A DNA stretch of 64,000 nt from Chloroflexota bacterium (lineage in GTDB: Bacteria; Chloroflexota; Anaerolineae; 4572-78; J111), in the NCBI GenBank assembly GCA_016860845.1, contig BOKF01000045.1, positions 4,896 to 68,895 on the forward strand, read 5' to 3'. The position numbers and the translations under genes are program-made. Shown here in pieces: positions 60,178 through 64,000 of this stretch; position 1 is the first letter of the stretch, and every line of letters begins with the position of its first letter. Below the pieces are notes generated by a model, which was not told the DNA's origin, ran no database searches, and worked only from the letters and a program-made list of their open reading frames with translations.

Positions 60178-63100
60178 ATGACAACCACCTCAATTTTGTC
60201 CCTCTTCCCCCTCACCGACGACCAGCGCACCGCCTCGACCAGCGGCGAAGTGGCCGTTTCGGTCACGGCAGGAGCAGGGTCCGGCAAAACCCGGACGCTG
60301 GTCGGGCGCTACCTGGCCTTGCTGGAGTCCGGCCTGCCGCTGCGCTCGCTGCTGGCCATCACCTTCACCGAAAAGGCCGCCCGCGAGATGCGCAACCGCA
60401 TTCGGGCCGAGATCACCCGCTGGCTGGAACGGTGCCCCGCCGCCAGCCGGGAACGCTGGCAAGAAGCTTTCAGCGCCCTTGACGCCGCCCGCATCAGCAC
60501 CATCCACAGCCTGTGCGCCATCATTCTGCGGACGCACCCCGCCGAAACGGGCCTCGATCCCGGCTTTGTGGTCCTGGACGAAGGCCAGAGCGCCCTCTGG
60601 CGCGCCCATGCCGTCGAGGCCGGGCTGGCCTGGGCCACCACCGACCCGGAGGCGGCCCAACTCTTCGGCCTGTGGTCCGAAGCCCAACTGCGCGGCTTAC
60701 TGACCGATTTACTGGAAAAACGATTGGATGCCATCCAGGCCCTGGCCGCATTGCCGGCTGACCCACTAAGAATTTGGAGTACTGTTCTGGAACAGTGGTT
60801 TACGGCCCATCTATCCACACCGGCCTGGCAGTCTGCCCTGGCAACCCTGGCCGAGTTGAGCGCCTCAAATGAATCGGACAAATTGGAACAGGCCCGCCGG
60901 GAAGTTCTGGCCTGTTGGACCGATGCGCAGCAGGCACAAGCGGCTCAGGATTGGGACGCCCTGTATACGGCGCTGCTGGCCCTGCGTAAAGCCATCTCGA
61001 CCGGCGGAGTCAAAGGCAACTGGTCGCCCGACGATTTAACGGCAGCGCGAGAGGCGATGACCCTGCTGCGCGATCACTTTGACGCTGTGGTGAGCGGGCT
61101 GGTAGACAGTAAAAAACCGTGCCGCTGGGCGCTGGACCGGCAGGCGGCAGAGCACCTGGCGCTGGTTCGCCGCTTGTTTGAGCAAACCCAGGCCATTTAC
61201 CAGGATTACAAAAATGAAGCCCAATCGCTGGATTTTGACGACCTGGAGCAACTGGCCGCCCAACTCCTGACCAGCAACACGGCCGTACGCGCTCGCTGGC
61301 AGCGCGAAATTAATGCCATCCTGCTGGTGGACGAGTTTCAGGATACCAACCAGCGCCAGCGAGAGATTGTCTATGCCCTGGCCGGGTTCGATGAGGCGAA
61401 GGGGCGAGGACGCGAAGAGGCGAGGGCACGAGGAGATGAGGACGCGAAGACAATAGAATCTGTCGCCTCTTCGCCTCACGAGTCATCGCCTCATTCCTCC
61501 GCCTCCTCGCCTCACGAGTCGTCGCCTCACTCCCCCGCCTCTCTCTTTGTGGTGGGCGACGCCAAACAGTCCATTTATCGCTTCCGTGGCGCGGATGTCA
61601 CCGTTTTTCGCCAGGTGCAGGCCGATATTAAGGCCGCCGGGGGCGCGCTGATCAACTTCGATTTGACCTTTCGGGCGCACAAAGCTCTGGTGGAGCTGAC
61701 CAACAACCTGCTGGCCCCCTTGATGCCCGCTGCGGATGACCCGGCCCGGCCCTACGAAGTGCCCTTTACCCCGCTCCTGGCCCAGCGCCCGGAGCCGCGC
61801 CAACAGATGAGCCTGCCGTACCTGGAATTTCAGTTGGGCCTGGGCGAGAATAAGGAGGCAGGACGACAGGCGGCGGCGGCTGGCCTGGCCGAGCGGCTGC
61901 ACGAGTTACAGGCTGGCGGTCAAATCGAGTGGCAGGATGTGGCCTTGCTTTTCCGGGCCAGTACTGCCTTCGGCGTCTATGAAGACGCCTTGGAGCAGGC
62001 CGGCATTCCCTTTGTGACCATTGCCGGGCGCGGCTTTTATGACCGCCCCGAAATCCGCGATCTACTCAATGCGCTGGCCGCCCTGGCCGACCCAACCGAT
62101 GACCTGGCCCTGGCCGGACTGCTGCGCTCGCCCGCCATTGGCCTGAGCGATGGCGCGATTTACCGGCTGCGCTGGGCCGAATCGGGGACGCGCCGGCCCT
62201 TTTGGCCGGCCCTGCGCCGCGAGAGCGCTGTGGCCGAGCTGCCGGAGGCGGAGCGGGAGCGGGCCGAGTTTGCCCGGCAGCTTATTGCCGATTTGCACGC
62301 CCAGGCCGGGCGGGTGTCAGTCGCCCAACTGCTCAAGGCATTTCTGGACGCGACCCATTATCGGGCTATCTTGCGCCTGGCTCGCGGCGGCGAACGGCTG
62401 CGCCGTAATGTGGACAAGCTGCTGGCCGACGCTCACCGCAGCGAATTGGTCAGTATCCCGGCCTTTCTGGAGTATCTGACCGCCCTGGGTGATGTTGGCG
62501 TCCGTGAGAGTGAAGCCCCGACCGAGGCCGGCGGGGCGGTGCAGTTGATGACCATCCACAAGGCCAAAGGGCTGGAATTTCCCGTGGTAGTGTTGGCCGA
62601 CGCCGGGTACACCGGCGGATTTCGTGCTGCGCCCTTCTATCTGGATCAAGCGTTAGGCTTACTGCTCAATCCCTCCGGCGACGAGAGCCAGCCCGCCGCC
62701 TTTCGCCTGGCCGCCTGGCGGGAAGCGGAACAAGAGGTCGCCGAGGAACGGCGGCTGCTCTACGTAGCCGCAACAAGAGCCATGGAAAAATTCATCATCT
62801 CCGGCAGCGTTACGGTCAGCACGGCCAAGGCCCACCCCGGCCGGCTGATGTTCAGCGGCTGGTTGAAGCAACTGGCCGAAGTTGTCGGCTTGAGCGAAAC
62901 CCACCTGCCGGATGATAGGCCCGCGACCGCCCAACCCATTCCCCTGGCCTGGACCGGCGGCACGGTTACTTGCACGGTTCACCCCCCCATCTCGAATTCT
63001 CATTTTCAGCCCCTAACCTCTGACCCCCACGCCGGCGGCAGCCCGACCCCTGACCCCTCTTCTCTCGACCTGTTAGCTCCCCTCACGGTTGCGGCCAGTC

Positions 63101-63684
63101 CAGAATTGGACGCCAAGCTCAAGGAACGCGAAAGCGACCCGCCCCCGCGAGTCTGGCGGGTGGCGCCGGATACCCACTATGACGTGCCGGCCTGGGTCGT
63201 CGGCAGCCTGACCCACGCGGCGCTGCGGCACTGGCTTTTCCCCCATGATGATACGTTTGCCAGGTTTTTGCGCCCCTTTGCCCTGGAAGCCGGCCTGACC
63301 ACCCCCGCCAGCATTGACACGGCGTTGCAGCGAGTCACCCGCCTGCTCAGCCGTTTTCAACACCATTCCTTATACTCAGAACTGGCCGCCGCCGAGCGCC
63401 ACCACGAATTACCTTATGCCTTGACCCTGGACGGTCAGATGGTAAGCGGGATCATTGATCTCTTGTACCGGGCATCCCCCGCCACCGCCTGGACAATTGC
63501 CGAATTTAAAACGGACCGGCTGGCCGAAGGCGCTGACCTGCCAGCTTACGCCCGGCAGCAGGGTTATCTGCGGCAGGTCGAGACCTACCAACAGGCAATC
63601 GCCCAACAACTCGGCGCTACACCTCAAGTTTTAATGGTCTTCTTGAATGTGGGACAATCGGTTGAAGTGCTAAGGCTTGGCTAA
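60178..63684 (+). CDS. addA: AddA/UvrD-type helicase with C-terminal nuclease
   Basis: This superfamily 1A helicase-nuclease is the motor partner of AddB in double-strand-break resection. In 1168 residues: Q-motif LTDDQRTAS, Walker A TAGAGSGKTRTL (~30-40), motif Ia ITFTEKAAREMRNRI, Walker B LLVDEFQDTNQ (~382), motif III VVGDAKQSIYRFRGAD (~458), motif V/VI (VQLMTIHKAKGLEFPVVVLADA, EERRLLYVAATRAMEKFI). The C-terminal nuclease has SGIIDLLYR, AEFKTDR (~1108) and YLRQVETYQQAI. A repeat-encoded insert (~405-456) lies between motifs II and III, and another Pro/Ser-rich one at ~934-968. I start at ATG 60178 (MTTTSILSLFP); a GTG at 60130 lies in the repeat. Confidence 0.9.
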   Translation: MTTTSILSLFPLTDDQRTASTSGEVAVSVTAGAGSGKTRTLVGRYLALLESGLPLRSLLAITFTEKAAREMRNRIRAEITRWLERCPAASRERWQEAFSALDAARISTIHSLCAIILRTHPAETGLDPGFVVLDEGQSALWRAHAVEAGLAWATTDPEAAQLFGLWSEAQLRGLLTDLLEKRLDAIQALAALPADPLRIWSTVLEQWFTAHLSTPAWQSALATLAELSASNESDKLEQARREVLACWTDAQQAQAAQDWDALYTALLALRKAISTGGVKGNWSPDDLTAAREAMTLLRDHFDAVVSGLVDSKKPCRWALDRQAAEHLALVRRLFEQTQAIYQDYKNEAQSLDFDDLEQLAAQLLTSNTAVRARWQREINAILLVDEFQDTNQRQREIVYALAGFDEAKGRGREEARARGDEDAKTIESVASSPHESSPHSSASSPHESSPHSPASLFVVGDAKQSIYRFRGADVTVFRQVQADIKAAGGALINFDLTFRAHKALVELTNNLLAPLMPAADDPARPYEVPFTPLLAQRPEPRQQMSLPYLEFQLGLGENKEAGRQAAAAGLAERLHELQAGGQIEWQDVALLFRASTAFGVYEDALEQAGIPFVTIAGRGFYDRPEIRDLLNALAALADPTDDLALAGLLRSPAIGLSDGAIYRLRWAESGTRRPFWPALRRESAVAELPEAERERAEFARQLIADLHAQAGRVSVAQLLKAFLDATHYRAILRLARGGERLRRNVDKLLADAHRSELVSIPAFLEYLTALGDVGVRESEAPTEAGGAVQLMTIHKAKGLEFPVVVLADAGYTGGFRAAPFYLDQALGLLLNPSGDESQPAAFRLAAWREAEQEVAEERRLLYVAATRAMEKFIISGSVTVSTAKAHPGRLMFSGWLKQLAEVVGLSETHLPDDRPATAQPIPLAWTGGTVTCTVHPPISNSHFQPLTSDPHAGGSPTPDPSSLDLLAPLTVAASPELDAKLKERESDPPPRVWRVAPDTHYDVPAWVVGSLTHAALRHWLFPHDDTFARFLRPFALEAGLTTPASIDTALQRVTRLLSRFQHHSLYSELAAAERHHELPYALTLDGQMVSGIIDLLYRASPATAWTIAEFKTDRLAEGADLPAYARQQGYLRQVETYQQAIAQQLGATPQVLMVFLNVGQSVEVLRLG
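61390..61545. repeat. Octamer-based inverted repeat inside addA
   Basis: The left half is built of GAGGCGAA, GGGGCGAG, GACGCGAA, GAGGCGAG-type octamers; the right half of TCGCCTCT, TCGCCTCA, CGAGTCAT and similar, roughly complementary. The translation runs from charged (EEARARGDEDAK) to Ser/His/Pro (SSPHESSPHSSAS) and stays in frame. Confidence 0.85.
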
Positions 63685-63695
63685 CCGCCCCCCTC

Positions 63696-63733
63696 AAGAC
63701 GTCGGATCACCCGGTTGATCAACGTCTTTTTTG
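63696..63733 (+). terminator. Rho-independent terminator after addA
   Basis: AAGACGT (63696-63702) pairs with ACGTCTT (63722-63728) and the inner GATCA/TGATC pair extends the stem; TTTTTTG follows, 12 bases past the addA stop. Confidence 0.85.
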
Positions 63734-63778
63734 TTTCTAACAAGGAGTTACACAGTTGAAGGATTTGCCCCCCTCTAA

Positions 63779-63828
63779 CTCCCCCCACAGGGGGGAGAAT
63801 CCGCTTAAGTCCCTCCCTTTGGGAGGGA
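63779..63828. repeat. Two G/C-run hairpins at the window end
   Basis: CTCCCCCC-ACA-GGGGGGAG (63779-63797) and TCCCTCCC-TTT-GGGAGGGA (63810-63828), the latter followed by another AGGGAGGGC. They are of the same style as the hairpin at 37973. The rest of 63734-64000 shows no gene. Confidence 0.75.
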
Positions 63829-64000
63829 TTTAGGGAGGGCTTTTCCACTCACCGCGAAAGCCCTGTAACATTAGGGATATCGAAGCAGAAAAGGCAGATG
63901 TTAAGAGGAGGCGGGGGAAAGGGGGGGGTTGATGAAGGAGAGGGGGTCAAATATAGCCGGATAAAACGAAGCAAAAGAAGTTGCAGGCGGGGTTGGCCGC

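Overview
The window reads as a chromosomal piece of a Chloroflexota bacterium, probably Anaerolineae-like. This is inferred from gene style: a giant secreted mosaic of beta-helix, DUF11 and YVTN repeats with a YLPL(I/V)-type motif, a Thr-Pro 'TPTATDTP' stalk protein, a very large BTAD-AAA-TPR regulator, and a rpmH-rnpA-yidD-yidC-jag block next to parA-parB. There are 50 protein genes or gene remnants and one tRNA. No rRNA, CRISPR array, integrase or transposase is visible.

Layout. 0-11 kb: end of a coiled-coil gene, the secreted mosaic protein, then a leftward block parB, parA, a PfkB kinase, jag, yidC, yidD, rnpA, rpmH. This is a replication-origin-type neighbourhood, but dnaA is not beside rpmH. 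11-16 kb: divergent Lrp regulator and LysE exporter, then a thioredoxin/NHL-repeat gene whose active-site nucleophile is an in-frame TGA (a probable selenoprotein), and the Thr-Pro stalk protein. 16-21.7 kb: a signalling/redox cluster (receiver + redox-inactive thioredoxin-reductase fusion, cNMP-binding histidine kinase, UBP zinc finger), two nucleotide-dependent oxidoreductases and a GNAT. 21.9-25 kb: leftward cytochrome c, SnoaL-like and VOC genes with two decayed remnants. 25-34.6 kb: BTAD regulator and assorted singletons. 34.7-40.3 kb: purine catabolism (adenine deaminase plus a two-gene xanthine dehydrogenase).

40.4-51.9 kb looks like a genomic island. It starts at an intact tRNA-Leu(GAG) gene, and the last 13 nt of that tRNA plus its downstream terminator recur as a perfect 47-bp direct repeat at 51808. 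Inside are a PIN/partner pair, a SWIM protein, an unknown acidic protein, and an XPB-type helicase flanked by three large proteins related to the XPB-associated 'Helicase_C_3' family. Just outside the repeat follow a SWIM-SNF2 helicase, a degenerate nucleotidyltransferase and an AddB/AddA helicase-nuclease pair. The run from 43 to 64 kb is therefore dominated by DNA translocases and nucleases and is the best candidate for an undescribed repair or defence module.

A second theme is repeats. At least ten loci carry inverted repeats built from short tandem units, mostly 7 nt and some 8 nt, with a different unit sequence at each locus. They lie between genes, reach into the 3' ends of parA and rnpA, and sit in frame inside addB and addA, where they encode low-complexity inserts. 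A GxxExxY gene between addB and addA is flanked by 42-bp inverted repeats of the same style.
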